A stretch of 64,000 nt of DNA from ZC4RG35 sp040878345 (lineage in GTDB: Bacteria; Actinomycetota; Acidimicrobiia; Spongiisociales; ZC4RG35), in assembly GCA_040878345.1 (NCBI GenBank), contig JBBDML010000019.1, positions 34,097-98,096 on the forward strand, given 5' to 3'. Positions 34,249 through 43,086 of this stretch are shown here, one piece after another. The stretch's first letter is position 1. Every line of letters begins with the position of its first letter. The position numbers were made by a program, and so were the translations under genes. The notes under the pieces were generated by a model. That model searched no databases. It saw only the letters and a program-made list of their open reading frames with translations, and was not told where the DNA came from.

Positions 34249-35370
34249 ATGGTGATCAAGGAGCAGGACCCGTCGGACCTCCTCACCCATGCCGAGGACC
34301 AGGTCCTCGCCGCCGGAGACGACCTGCCCCAATCCTTGTGGAGGGTCCGCCTCACCCTCGCCTGGAAAGGTTTCAAGAGGAACTGGGCACTGTTCGCCGA
34401 GAACAAGATAGGGCTTCTGGGCCTGGCCATCATCGTCTCCTTCGCTGCACTCGCCCTCTCCTACCCGCTTCTACGGTCAGTGGGGCCCTGGCAGGACGAC
34501 GCCGTCTACGACCCGATCATCGGCCATGAGGCGGTGCTCGAGGACTTCGAGATCGTGGCCACGGCCGCCGACGTGGTCGACCCCACCGTCCAAATGGATG
34601 CCAACACCGCCCAGCTCTTCTGCTTCGGCGCCGGGCCGGGCGACACCTGCACCATCGCCAGACAGCCAGCCCGTCCCGGTCCCGACCACATCCTGGGCAC
34701 CGATCCGCTGGGAAGGGACATCGCCAGCCAACTCGCCTTCAGCACCCGGGCGGCCTTCATGCTGGGGATGATCGCCGCGGTGGTCACGGTGGTGGTCGCC
34801 ACCATCGTGGGCTCGATGGCCGCCTTCTACGGGGGCTGGATCGACAACTCCCTGATGCGGCTGGCCGATTTGGTGCTGCTCCTCCCCCTGATCCCGATCC
34901 TGATAGTGATGTCGGGTCTGTTCCAGATAACCCTTCCCCTCCTGGGGATACTCATCGGGATCCTGTCCGGGTTCGGGGGCACTGCCATCGTGCTCAAATC
35001 CCAGGCTCTCTCGATCAAGGTGAAGCCCTTCATCGACGCCGCCCGGGTATCGGGGGGGTCGAACCGTCACCTCATCTTCAAGCACATCATCCCCAACGTC
35101 CTTCCGCTGAGCTTCCTCTTCATGGTGTTCACCGTGACCGATGCCATCTCCCTGGAAGCCACGCTGTCGTTCTTCGGGTTGCTCAACGTCGACATGAGCT
35201 GGGGGATCATGCTCAACATCGCCCAGACCGAGGGGTACCTCCGATTCGGGCTCCAGTACTGGTGGTTGCTGGTCCCCGGTGGGCTCGCCGTCACCCTTCT
35301 CGCCGCCGGCTTCTTCTTCGTCGGCCGTGCCATGGACGAAGTGATCAACCCGCGGCTCAGGGCACGATGA
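34249..35370 (+). CDS. ABC transporter permease (DppC/OppC type)
   Basis: A 373-aa inner-membrane subunit. After the first helix (GLLGLAIIVSFAALALSYPL) comes an unusually long outer loop of about 85 residues rich in Asp/Glu with two cysteines, then the DppC signature HILGTDPLGRDI, five more helices, and the EAA loop AARVSGGSNRHLIFKHIIPN. It ends with the expected GRAMDEVINPRLRAR. The ATG at 34249 is preceded by TAGGAG; ten bases separate it from the first permease. It overlaps the next ATPase gene by four bases. Confidence 0.92.
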   Translation: MVIKEQDPSDLLTHAEDQVLAAGDDLPQSLWRVRLTLAWKGFKRNWALFAENKIGLLGLAIIVSFAALALSYPLLRSVGPWQDDAVYDPIIGHEAVLEDFEIVATAADVVDPTVQMDANTAQLFCFGAGPGDTCTIARQPARPGPDHILGTDPLGRDIASQLAFSTRAAFMLGMIAAVVTVVVATIVGSMAAFYGGWIDNSLMRLADLVLLLPLIPILIVMSGLFQITLPLLGILIGILSGFGGTAIVLKSQALSIKVKPFIDAARVSGGSNRHLIFKHIIPNVLPLSFLFMVFTVTDAISLEATLSFFGLLNVDMSWGIMLNIAQTEGYLRFGLQYWWLLVPGGLAVTLLAAGFFFVGRAMDEVINPRLRAR

Positions 35371-36380
35371 AGGGCAACGGCGCAGAGGCACCGGTTCTAG
35401 AAGTCAAGAACCTGGTTATGAACTACGAGATCAAGTCGGGGATGGTCTCGGCGGTGGAAGACGTCTCGTTCACACTCCCCAAGGGCAAGTCGCTGGGCCT
35501 GGTGGGGGAGTCGGGATGTGGCAAGACCTCGGTAGCACTCACCCTCCTCCAACTCCAGGCATCCAACGCCAGGATCCTCGGGGGCGAGGTCATCCTCGAC
35601 GGCGAGAACCTCCTCGACCTGTCGCCCGAGGAGATGCGGAAGCGACGGTGGTCGGGTATCTCCATGGTCTTCCAGGGCGCCATGAACTCATGGAACCCGG
35701 TGTATACCGTGGGCGAGCAGATCCGGGAGGCCATCGATCTCCACTGGCGGCCGAAGCCGACCGCGGCCGAGGCCCGGGCCAAGATCGTCGAGCTGTATCA
35801 GATGGTCGGCCTCAACCCAGAGATGATCGACCGCTATCCCCATGAGTACTCGGGTGGGATGAAGCAGCGGGCCGTCATCGCCATGGCGCTGTCCTGCAAC
35901 CCCAAGCTGATCGTGGCCGACGAGCCCACCACCGCCCTCGACGTCATCGTCCAGGAGCAGATCCTCGCCGAGCTGAAGAAGATCCAGGAAGAGCTGGGGA
36001 TGAGCATCATCTACATCTCCCACGACATCGCGGTGATCGCCGAGATCACCGACCTCCTCGGGGTGATGTACGCCGGCAAGCTGGTCGAGGTCGGCTCCAC
36101 CTCCGAGGTGTTCGCCAGGCCACGGCACCCCTACACTTGGCTGATCCTGTCGTCGACGCCGTCGATCACCGGCGAGCGTCGGAAGCTTGCCCCTCTCGAA
36201 GGGGAGCCGCCCAACCTGCTCGACCCACCGACCGGCTGTCGGTTCCACCCCAGATGCCCATTCGCCACCGAGGTCTGTGTCACCAAGGAGCCGCCGCTCG
36301 AGGACATCGGGGGTGGCCACTCCGTTGCCTGTTGGAACTACCAGATGGTGCCGGAGACCCTGGCCAGGGGGGTGGTGTGA
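35367..36380 (+). CDS. ABC transporter ATP-binding protein (DppD/OppD type)
   Basis: A 337-aa ATPase. Walker A GLVGESGCGKTSVALTLL, Q-loop SMVFQGAMNSWNPV, signature EYSGGMKQRAVIAMAL, Walker B LIVADEPTTALDV and switch His in IYISHDIAVI are complete. The C-terminal oligopeptide-type extension has the cysteine cluster FHPRCPFATEVC and VACW that may hold an Fe-S centre, as in DppD/DppF structures. It starts in the end of dppC (ATGA) and overlaps the next ATPase (GTGA). Confidence 0.95.
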   Translation: MKGNGAEAPVLEVKNLVMNYEIKSGMVSAVEDVSFTLPKGKSLGLVGESGCGKTSVALTLLQLQASNARILGGEVILDGENLLDLSPEEMRKRRWSGISMVFQGAMNSWNPVYTVGEQIREAIDLHWRPKPTAAEARAKIVELYQMVGLNPEMIDRYPHEYSGGMKQRAVIAMALSCNPKLIVADEPTTALDVIVQEQILAELKKIQEELGMSIIYISHDIAVIAEITDLLGVMYAGKLVEVGSTSEVFARPRHPYTWLILSSTPSITGERRKLAPLEGEPPNLLDPPTGCRFHPRCPFATEVCVTKEPPLEDIGGGHSVACWNYQMVPETLARGVV

Positions 36381-37438
36381 GCCAGCTCAACGGGAAGGTC
36401 CGGGTCCGGGTGGAGAATCTGGAGAAGCGATTCCCCATCTCCAAAGGGCTGTTCCGGAAGGCCACCGACTTCGTCCATGCCGTGGACGGGATCAGCTTCG
36501 ACATCAACGCCGGAGAGAGCCTGGGGCTGGTCGGCGAGTCCGGGTGTGGCAAGACCACCACCGGGCGGATGCTGGTCAAGCTCGAGGATTCGACCAGCGG
36601 CACCATCCTGATCCGCGACGGCAACACCGACGAGCTGGCCGATGTCACCCAGATCCATGACAGGGCGGACCAGAAGGAGTTCCGGAAGAACGTCCAGATG
36701 ATCTTCCAGGACCCCTACGAGTCGATGAACCCGAGACGGACCATCTTCGACGTGGTTGCCGAGCCGTTGGCGGTGCAGGGCATCGGGACCACCGAAGAGC
36801 GCGAGGAGAGGGTTGTCGCCCTCCTGCGGATGGTTGGTCTCACTCCGCCCGAGCCCTTCCTGTTCCGTTACCCCCACGAGCTCTCCGGCGGGCAGCGGCA
36901 AAGGGTGGCAATAGCCAGGGCGCTGGTGATGGAGCCGTCCTTCGTGGTCGCCGACGAGCCGACGTCGATGCTCGATGTGAGCATCCGGATCTCGATCATG
37001 CGGCTCATGCTCGAGCTGGCGGAGCGACTCGGCGTCACCTATCTATACATAACCCACGACTTGGCGGTTGCCCGCTACATGTGCGACCGGATCGCGGTGA
37101 TGTACCTGGGGAAGATCGTCGAGATGGCCCGCACCGAGGAGCTGCTCACCAACCCGATGCATCCCTACACCAGAGCGCTCCTCTCCGCGGTGCCTGTGCC
37201 CGACCCCCAGTACCGTCGGCCCCCAGTGGAGATCGAGGGCGGGATAGCCAGGGCGGTGAACCCCTCCGCAGAGTGTCGTTTCCTGGCGCGGTGCCCCTTC
37301 TCCACCGACGTCTGCCGGACCGCGCCTCATCCCCAGCTCGACGACCGAGGTGGTGAGCATTACGTCGCCTGCTACCTGGTGGCACCGGACGGGACCTGGA
37401 CCGGAGCCGACCGGGCCGTGCTCAACCTTCGCTCCTGA
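36377..37438 (+). CDS. ABC transporter ATP-binding protein (DppF/OppF type)
   Basis: A 353-aa ATPase. It opens with KRFPISKGLF, typical of OppF, then Walker A GLVGESGCGKTTTGRMLVKL, Q-loop QMIFQDPYESMNPRRTIFDV, signature HELSGGQRQRVAIARALVME, Walker B FVVADEPTSMLDVSIR and the His switch YITHDLAVARY. The C-terminal extension carries FLARCPFSTDVC and YVACYL. It starts with GTG overlapping the first ATPase by four bases, so the two should form the ATPase heterodimer. It ends 48 bases before the second binding protein. Confidence 0.95.
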   Translation: MSQLNGKVRVRVENLEKRFPISKGLFRKATDFVHAVDGISFDINAGESLGLVGESGCGKTTTGRMLVKLEDSTSGTILIRDGNTDELADVTQIHDRADQKEFRKNVQMIFQDPYESMNPRRTIFDVVAEPLAVQGIGTTEEREERVVALLRMVGLTPPEPFLFRYPHELSGGQRQRVAIARALVMEPSFVVADEPTSMLDVSIRISIMRLMLELAERLGVTYLYITHDLAVARYMCDRIAVMYLGKIVEMARTEELLTNPMHPYTRALLSAVPVPDPQYRRPPVEIEGGIARAVNPSAECRFLARCPFSTDVCRTAPHPQLDDRGGEHYVACYLVAPDGTWTGADRAVLNLRS

Positions 37439-37486
37439 CCTCGAAATCCTGCTGTTTTGGCACCGAGAGCGGTTTCATCTGACCTG

Positions 37487-39151
37487 ATGACCTCTTCCCG
37501 CCGGTGGTCCCGGCTGATCGGTGTCGGTGTCCTCACCCTGGCGGCGTGCTCCGAGCCGGCGACCGGCACCACCACGACGGGCCTTCCGCTGCCCACCACC
37601 TCAACACCCGTCTCCAGCCCCAGCACCATCGACGTCAGCTGCCCCGATGTCTTCTGTGTGATCTTTCACATCCGCCCCGACGCCACCTGGTCGGATGGCG
37701 CGCCGGTGGTCGGGGCGGACTTCGCCTATACCCTGGACCTGGTCACCGACCCCCGCGCCCCCGGCTCCGGCAACCCCGGGTACTCGCTGATAACCGCCGA
37801 TCGAATCCTCGATGACAAGACCTACATGGTCGCCATGTCGCGGGTCTTCTCCCCATGGCGGACCATGTTCGACATCGTCCTCCCCGCCCACGCCGAGTAC
37901 GACGCAGACGCCCCGGGGCCGGTCACCGGCCCATTCACCTTCGTGGAGTGGGTCGAAGGAGACCGCATAGTCCTCGACCGCAACCCGTGGCACACCCCGC
38001 AGGATGGGAGCCCGGCCGGTGACGTCGACCAGCTCAGATTCGTCTTCCCGGGGAGTGTCAGGAACATGATCGGAGACCTGGAGAATGGGGCGGTCGACGT
38101 CATCGACCTCCGGCCGCTCGACTGGACGATCGAGGACATCAGTGGCATCGAAGGCGTGGAGTACCGGGTCGGCCCCGGCCCGTTCTGGGAGCATGTCACC
38201 TTCAACCACGACGATCCGCTCCTGTCCCAACGCTGGGTCAGGGAGCTGATCGCCCTGACGATCGACCGGGAGGCCATCCTCGACCTCACCGTCCGGGGGA
38301 TCGACCCCACCGCCGTGCCGCTCGGCAACACCGTCTGGATGCAGGATTCGCCGTCTTACCTCGACCAGTTCGGGATCGGGCACGACCCGGCGCTCGCCGA
38401 GCAGATGATGATCGACCGCTTCTGTGAGAGGGGCGAGGATGACGTCTACTCCTGTCAGGGCAGGCGGATGTCGTTCATCTGGGCCACCAGCGTCGGCGAC
38501 CCATTCCGGGAGGCCCAGGTCGACCTGGCGGTGGAGCGTATGGAGGCGATCGGAGTCGAGATCGTGCCATTGCTGCTGACACCGTCGGACCTGTTCTCCC
38601 CCGAGGTGATCTTCGGGGACCACCGTGTCTGGCAGATCATCAGCTTCTCCTGGAAGGCGGCCGCCGACCCATTCCTCGGCGACAGCACCTATCAGTGCCA
38701 GGGTTCCGGCCCACATGGGATGGGCGCCCTCAACGTCAATCGGTATTGCCGGGAGGAGGTTGACTCCCTGATCACCTCCACCAGGGCGATCCTCGACCTC
38801 GACGAGCGGTCGCGGGTCTACAACGAGGCCGATCGCCTCTATCTCGAGGACATCGCCGTCATCCCCCTATACCAGAAGCCTTCAATCCTGGCCTGGCGAT
38901 CGTCCATCGCCGGCCCTGAGCTCAACCCGGGCGCAACCCCGATGTGGAACGTCGGCTCATGGTCGGGACTGGAGACGGTGGTGGTGGCCCTTGAGATCGA
39001 GCCGACGGCCCTGGTGCCACTGGTTCCAGCCAACGATGCCACTGCCGTGGTGAGGAGCGCGATGTATCTGGGGGCCTTCTCGGTGACGCCGCGGCTCGAG
39101 TACGTGCCGGCTTTGGTCAGCGGGGCCGACACCATCGTGAACGGAGGCTGA
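37487..39151 (+). CDS. Second substrate-binding lipoprotein, apparently circularly permuted
   Basis: A 554-aa lipoprotein (signal ending in LAAC, Cys21, then a Thr/Ser/Pro linker). The mature part starts directly at the SBP_bac_5 block FHIRPDATWSDGAPVVGADF, which in normal family members, including the one at 30860, comes after about 80-100 residues of lobe I. The missing first segment appears at the C-terminus instead (from about 38972): LEIEPTALVPLVPANDATAV, SAMYLGAFSVTP, LEYVPALVSGAD, then the stop. Joining the end to the start restores the normal order. The stop overlaps the racemase ATG by one base (TGATG), tying it to the acyl-CoA genes. Ligand unknown. Confidence 0.8.
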   Translation: MTSSRRWSRLIGVGVLTLAACSEPATGTTTTGLPLPTTSTPVSSPSTIDVSCPDVFCVIFHIRPDATWSDGAPVVGADFAYTLDLVTDPRAPGSGNPGYSLITADRILDDKTYMVAMSRVFSPWRTMFDIVLPAHAEYDADAPGPVTGPFTFVEWVEGDRIVLDRNPWHTPQDGSPAGDVDQLRFVFPGSVRNMIGDLENGAVDVIDLRPLDWTIEDISGIEGVEYRVGPGPFWEHVTFNHDDPLLSQRWVRELIALTIDREAILDLTVRGIDPTAVPLGNTVWMQDSPSYLDQFGIGHDPALAEQMMIDRFCERGEDDVYSCQGRRMSFIWATSVGDPFREAQVDLAVERMEAIGVEIVPLLLTPSDLFSPEVIFGDHRVWQIISFSWKAAADPFLGDSTYQCQGSGPHGMGALNVNRYCREEVDSLITSTRAILDLDERSRVYNEADRLYLEDIAVIPLYQKPSILAWRSSIAGPELNPGATPMWNVGSWSGLETVVVALEIEPTALVPLVPANDATAVVRSAMYLGAFSVTPRLEYVPALVSGADTIVNGG

Positions 39152-40290
39152 TGGGCCCGCTCGTGGGTTTGCGAGTGGTGGAGTTGGCCGGTCTCGGCCC
39201 GGGGCCGTTCTCCGCGATGGTCCTGGCCGATCTGGGCGCTGACGTGATGCGTGTCGATCGGGTCGAGTCGGTGACGGAGGGCCACACCCCGTCGACACGC
39301 AACGATCTCCTCAATCGCGGCAAGCGGTCGGTCGCGGTGGATCTCAAACAGTCGGCGGGCGTAGAGCTGGTTCTCGGGCTGGTCGCCGGGGCAGACGCCT
39401 TGATCGAAGGGTTTCGGCCGGGTGTCACCGAGCGTCTCGGGCTAGGCCCGGCGGAGTGTCTGGCACGCAACCCTGGCCTGGTCTACGGGAGGATGACGGG
39501 TTGGGGGCAGACCGGGCCGATGGCTGGAGCAGCCGGACATGACATCGACTACATCGCCCTCTCCGGGGCGCTCGCCTCGATAGGGACCACCGAGAGGCCG
39601 ATCCCACCGCTGAACCTGGTGGGAGATTTCGGCGGTGGCGGGTTGATCCTGGCCCTCGGAGTCGTCTCGGCCATCCTCTGGTCCCGAGATAACGGGGTGG
39701 GTCAGGTGGTCGACGCCGCCATGACCGATGGCTCGGCCCTCCTGATGACCTCACATCACGGCTATCTGTCCGAGGGGTGGTGGGTGGCTGACCGCGAGTC
39801 CAACCTCTTCGATGGCGCCGCTCCCTTCTACACCACCTACCCCGCCTCCGATGGGAGGCACCTGGCAGTGGGGGCCCTGGAGCCTCGTTTCTATGCCGAG
39901 CTGCTTCGGGTTCTCGACCTCGACCCGGAGACCCTCCCCCAGCAACTCGATCGGTCCGGGTGGCCCCGGCTGAGACAGGAGATCGGTGATCGCTTCGCCT
40001 CGAGGACGAGGGAGGAGTGGGCACGACGCTTCGATGGGACGGACGCCTGCGTTGTCCCGGTCCTCGACATGGCCGAAGCCCCCGGCCATCCCCACAACCT
40101 CGAGCGGGCCACTTTCGTCGAGGTCGACGGGATCACCCAACCCGCCCCCGCCCCCCGGTTCTCGGGTACCCCGGCGGAGATCTCCCGTCCCCCGAGCTTC
40201 CCCGGTGAGCACACCAACGAGATCGTCCTCTCTCTGGGTTATAGCCGTGACGACCTCGGTATGCTCCGGCGATCCGGAGCCATTGCATGA
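39151..40290 (+). CDS. CoA-transferase family III; alpha-methylacyl-CoA racemase-like
   Basis: A 379-aa protein of the CaiB/BaiF family. The start LRVVELAGLGPGPFSAMVLA and RVDR, NRGKRSVAVDLK, IEGFRPGVTERLG, and above all GHDIDYIALSGAL are those of AMACR/Mcr racemases, where His and Asp of this block act as the base pair on the alpha carbon. It would interconvert (2R)- and (2S)-2-methylacyl-CoA so that branched chains can enter beta-oxidation. Neighbouring ligase, dehydrogenase and hydratase genes support a catabolic role. A simple CoA-transferase role is less likely. Confidence 0.87.
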   Translation: MGPLVGLRVVELAGLGPGPFSAMVLADLGADVMRVDRVESVTEGHTPSTRNDLLNRGKRSVAVDLKQSAGVELVLGLVAGADALIEGFRPGVTERLGLGPAECLARNPGLVYGRMTGWGQTGPMAGAAGHDIDYIALSGALASIGTTERPIPPLNLVGDFGGGGLILALGVVSAILWSRDNGVGQVVDAAMTDGSALLMTSHHGYLSEGWWVADRESNLFDGAAPFYTTYPASDGRHLAVGALEPRFYAELLRVLDLDPETLPQQLDRSGWPRLRQEIGDRFASRTREEWARRFDGTDACVVPVLDMAEAPGHPHNLERATFVEVDGITQPAPAPRFSGTPAEISRPPSFPGEHTNEIVLSLGYSRDDLGMLRRSGAIA

Positions 40291-40303
40291 ACTTGGAGGA
40301 AGA

Positions 40304-42142
40304 GTGACCGACCAGTCCGTCCTTGCCGAGCGAGCCGAGATCGACGCCGTCGTCGAGGGCAAGACCATCGTGGACTTCCTCGAGCGCAATGCGGACACCT
40401 ACGCCGATCAGCCCGCCATCCACTGGAAGAACGAGGAGTGGGAGAGCCTGACCTGGTCCGAGTACCGCGACACGGTTCATGACGTCGCCGCCGGCCTCCA
40501 GGCGCTCGGCGTTGGCCAGGGGGAATTCGTGGCGATCATGGCCGGGAACCGCCCCGAGCACGTGATTGCCGACTTCGGCGTGGTTCACGCCGGTGGGACC
40601 CCAGTGACGATCTACTCGACGCTGACCGCCCCGCAGATCCAGTACATCGCCGACAACTGCAAGGCGACCGTCGCCATCCTCGAGGATCTCGACTTCATGA
40701 AGCGGTGGGAGGAGATCCGGGCCGACCTCCCCAACCTCCGCTATGTGGTCCTGATGTCGGGGGCCGAGAATTACGACACCCTCGACTGGGTGTTGGGCTG
40801 GGACCAGCTCGTGATGAAGGGCCAGCAATGGAGGGCCGAGGACCGTGACACGGTAGCGCGCTCGTCTGCCGCGGTCACACCTGACAGCCTGGCCACCCTG
40901 ATCTACACCTCAGGGACCACCGGGACCCCCAAAGGCGTGATGATCAGCCAGCGGAACGTGGTCTGGACGCTCGAATCACTGCGTCGAGGGGCCAACCTCG
41001 AGATGGGAGCGAAGATGGTCTCCTACCTCCCCTTGGCCCATATCGCCGAACGACTGGCCACCCACTACCTGGGCACATATCTGGCGGGCCAGGTGTGGTA
41101 CTGCCCCAACCTCGCCGGTGTCCTCGAGTACCTGTTGGTGGCCCGTCCCACCCTGTTCGTCGGGGTCCCCCGGGTGTACGAGAAGTTCCACTCGCGGCTC
41201 AACGCCCGCTTCGCCGAGGCCGAGGGGGTGAAGAAGGTCCTCCTCGATCGGGCGCTGGCGGCGAACGCCAAGAGGGTGGATGCCGAGCTGGCCGGCAGGT
41301 CGGGGCCGATGCTCGCCGGTGTCCTCGACAAGATCGTCCTCTCCAAGGTCCGTGACGGCCTGGGCCTCGACCAGGTTGCCATGGCCATCACCGCCGCCGC
41401 CCCGATCAGCGCCGATCTGGTCAAGTTCTTCATGACCCTCGGGGTGCCCCTCTATGAGCTCTATGGTCTCTCGGAGACCACCGGTCCCGCCACCACCAAT
41501 CTCCCCGGAGCGGTGAAGCCCGGGTCTGTTGGCAAGCCGATCCCGGGTGTCGAGGTCCAGCTGATGGATGACGGCGAGCTCCTGATCCGGGGCGGGGTGA
41601 TCACCGATGGCTACTACAAGATGGACGACGCCACCCGAGAGTCCTTTGACGAGGAGGGATGGCTTCACAGCGGCGACCTGGCCCGTATCGACGAGGAGGG
41701 GTTCGTCTGGATTGTTGGCCGGAAGAAGGAGATCATCATCACCGCCGCCGGTAAAAACATCGCCCCGGCCAAGCTGGAGACCACGCTGGGCAACCACCCT
41801 CTGATCTCGAAGGCCTGCATGATCGGCGACGGGCGCAAGTTCCTGGCCATGCTGATCGCGCTCGATGGCGAGGAGGCGCCGGATTGGGCCGCCGCCCACG
41901 GGTTGGAGTACGCCGACATGTCGAGCTTCTCCAAGCTGGCCGAGGTCCGTTCCGAGATCGAGAATGCGGTGGAGGCCGCCAACGAGACGGTGAGCCGCGT
42001 CGAGCAGATCAAGAAGTGGTTCGTCGTGCCTGACGAGTGGACCCCCGACGGCGGTGAGCTGACCCCGTCGCTCAAGCTGAAGCGACGGGTGGTCATGGAC
42101 AAGTACGCCAACGAGATCGAGGCGATGTACACCGGCGTCTGA
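40304..42142 (+). CDS. fadD: Long-chain fatty-acyl-CoA synthetase (FadD15-like)
   Basis: A 612-aa ANL-family ligase. Motifs: LIYTSGTTGTPKGVMISQRN (phosphate loop), SYLPLAHIAERLATHYLG, the YELYGLSETTGPATTNLPG turn, HSGDLARIDEEGFVWIVGRK and the catalytic lysine near the end in LTPSLKLKRRVV. The layout (gate block and LPLAHIAER) is that of long-chain ligases such as mycobacterial FadD15 and plant LACS. It activates fatty, isoprenoid or sterol-side-chain acids to CoA esters. GTG at 40304 follows GGAGGA by three bases. It sits 13 bases after the racemase. Confidence 0.92.
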   Translation: MTDQSVLAERAEIDAVVEGKTIVDFLERNADTYADQPAIHWKNEEWESLTWSEYRDTVHDVAAGLQALGVGQGEFVAIMAGNRPEHVIADFGVVHAGGTPVTIYSTLTAPQIQYIADNCKATVAILEDLDFMKRWEEIRADLPNLRYVVLMSGAENYDTLDWVLGWDQLVMKGQQWRAEDRDTVARSSAAVTPDSLATLIYTSGTTGTPKGVMISQRNVVWTLESLRRGANLEMGAKMVSYLPLAHIAERLATHYLGTYLAGQVWYCPNLAGVLEYLLVARPTLFVGVPRVYEKFHSRLNARFAEAEGVKKVLLDRALAANAKRVDAELAGRSGPMLAGVLDKIVLSKVRDGLGLDQVAMAITAAAPISADLVKFFMTLGVPLYELYGLSETTGPATTNLPGAVKPGSVGKPIPGVEVQLMDDGELLIRGGVITDGYYKMDDATRESFDEEGWLHSGDLARIDEEGFVWIVGRKKEIIITAAGKNIAPAKLETTLGNHPLISKACMIGDGRKFLAMLIALDGEEAPDWAAAHGLEYADMSSFSKLAEVRSEIENAVEAANETVSRVEQIKKWFVVPDEWTPDGGELTPSLKLKRRVVMDKYANEIEAMYTGV

Positions 42143-42177
42143 GCCGGGCCTCGTAGCTTCGAAGGAGACGGCATCAC

Positions 42178-43086
42178 TTGAGCGAGCCAATCACGTTCGA
42201 CGGCCGCGTCGCCATCGTCACCGGGGCCGGCGGCGGTCTGGGCCGCACCTATGCCCTCGAGTTGGGGCGCCGCGGCGCCAGGGTCGTCGTCAACGATCTG
42301 GGTGGGGCAGTCGACGGGACCGGGGCGTCGTCATCTGCAGCCGACCAGGTGGTGACCGAGATCAAGGAAGGGGGAGGTGAGGCGGTGGCCAGCTACGACT
42401 CGGTGTCCACCGAGGAGGGCGGGGCGGAAGTCGTCCAGACCGCGGTCGACTCCTTCGGGACAGTCGACATATTGGTCAGCAATGCCGGGATTCTTCGTGA
42501 CCGCTCATTCGCCAACATGACCATGGCCGAGGTGGGGGCAGTCCTCGACGTCCACCTGAAGGGCGGGTTCCATGTCTCGATGCCCGCCTTCCGGATCATG
42601 AAGGAGAAGAGTTACGGCCGCCTGGTCTTCGCCACCTCAGGCTCGGGTCTGTTCGGGAACTTCGGTCAGGCCAACTACGCCGCGGCGAAGATGGGTCTGG
42701 TCGGGCTGAGCAATGTCATCGCCATCGAGGGTGCCAAGTACAACGTCAAGTCCAACGCCATCGCCCCCATCGCCCACACCAGGATGACCGAGGACCTTCT
42801 CGGGCCTCTGGTGGAGATGGTCTCCCCGGAGCTGGTGACACCGTTGGTGGTCTATCTCTGCTCGGAAGACAACCCGCACACTCATCAGATCTTCACCGTG
42901 GGCGGTGGTAGGTACGGCAGGGTGTTCGTCGGGACCAACAACGGCTGGTTCGCCGGAGGCGGCGAGGCTCCTTCGGTTGAGGAGGTCGCCGGCCACATCG
43001 ACGAGATCCGGGACATCTCCGACTACGTGGTGCCGGGCTCGAGCACCGAGGAGATCATGCTGCTCGGTCAAATGCTGGCCGGCTGA
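42178..43086 (+). CDS. MFE-2-like (3R)-hydroxyacyl-CoA dehydrogenase (SDR)
   Basis: A 302-aa short-chain dehydrogenase matching the N-terminal unit of peroxisomal multifunctional enzyme 2 (HSD17B4): VTGAGGGLGRTYALELGRRG, VVVNDLGGAVDG, NAGILRDRSFANM, GNFGQANYAAAKMGLVGLSN with the Tyr-Lys pair, and NAIAPIAHTRMTE. It oxidises (3R)-hydroxyacyl-CoA with NAD. The TTG start has GAAGGAGA upstream. The stop overlaps the next gene by one base (TGATG). The hydratase that is fused to it in MFE-2 is that next gene. Confidence 0.92.
   Translation: MSEPITFDGRVAIVTGAGGGLGRTYALELGRRGARVVVNDLGGAVDGTGASSSAADQVVTEIKEGGGEAVASYDSVSTEEGGAEVVQTAVDSFGTVDILVSNAGILRDRSFANMTMAEVGAVLDVHLKGGFHVSMPAFRIMKEKSYGRLVFATSGSGLFGNFGQANYAAAKMGLVGLSNVIAIEGAKYNVKSNAIAPIAHTRMTEDLLGPLVEMVSPELVTPLVVYLCSEDNPHTHQIFTVGGGRYGRVFVGTNNGWFAGGGEAPSVEEVAGHIDEIRDISDYVVPGSSTEEIMLLGQMLAG

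Noticed and set aside
32937..34433. A 498-codon open frame on the minus strand across the first permease gene
   Set aside because: It is antisense to the DppB-type permease and consists of low-complexity Glu/Gly/Arg text without any motif.
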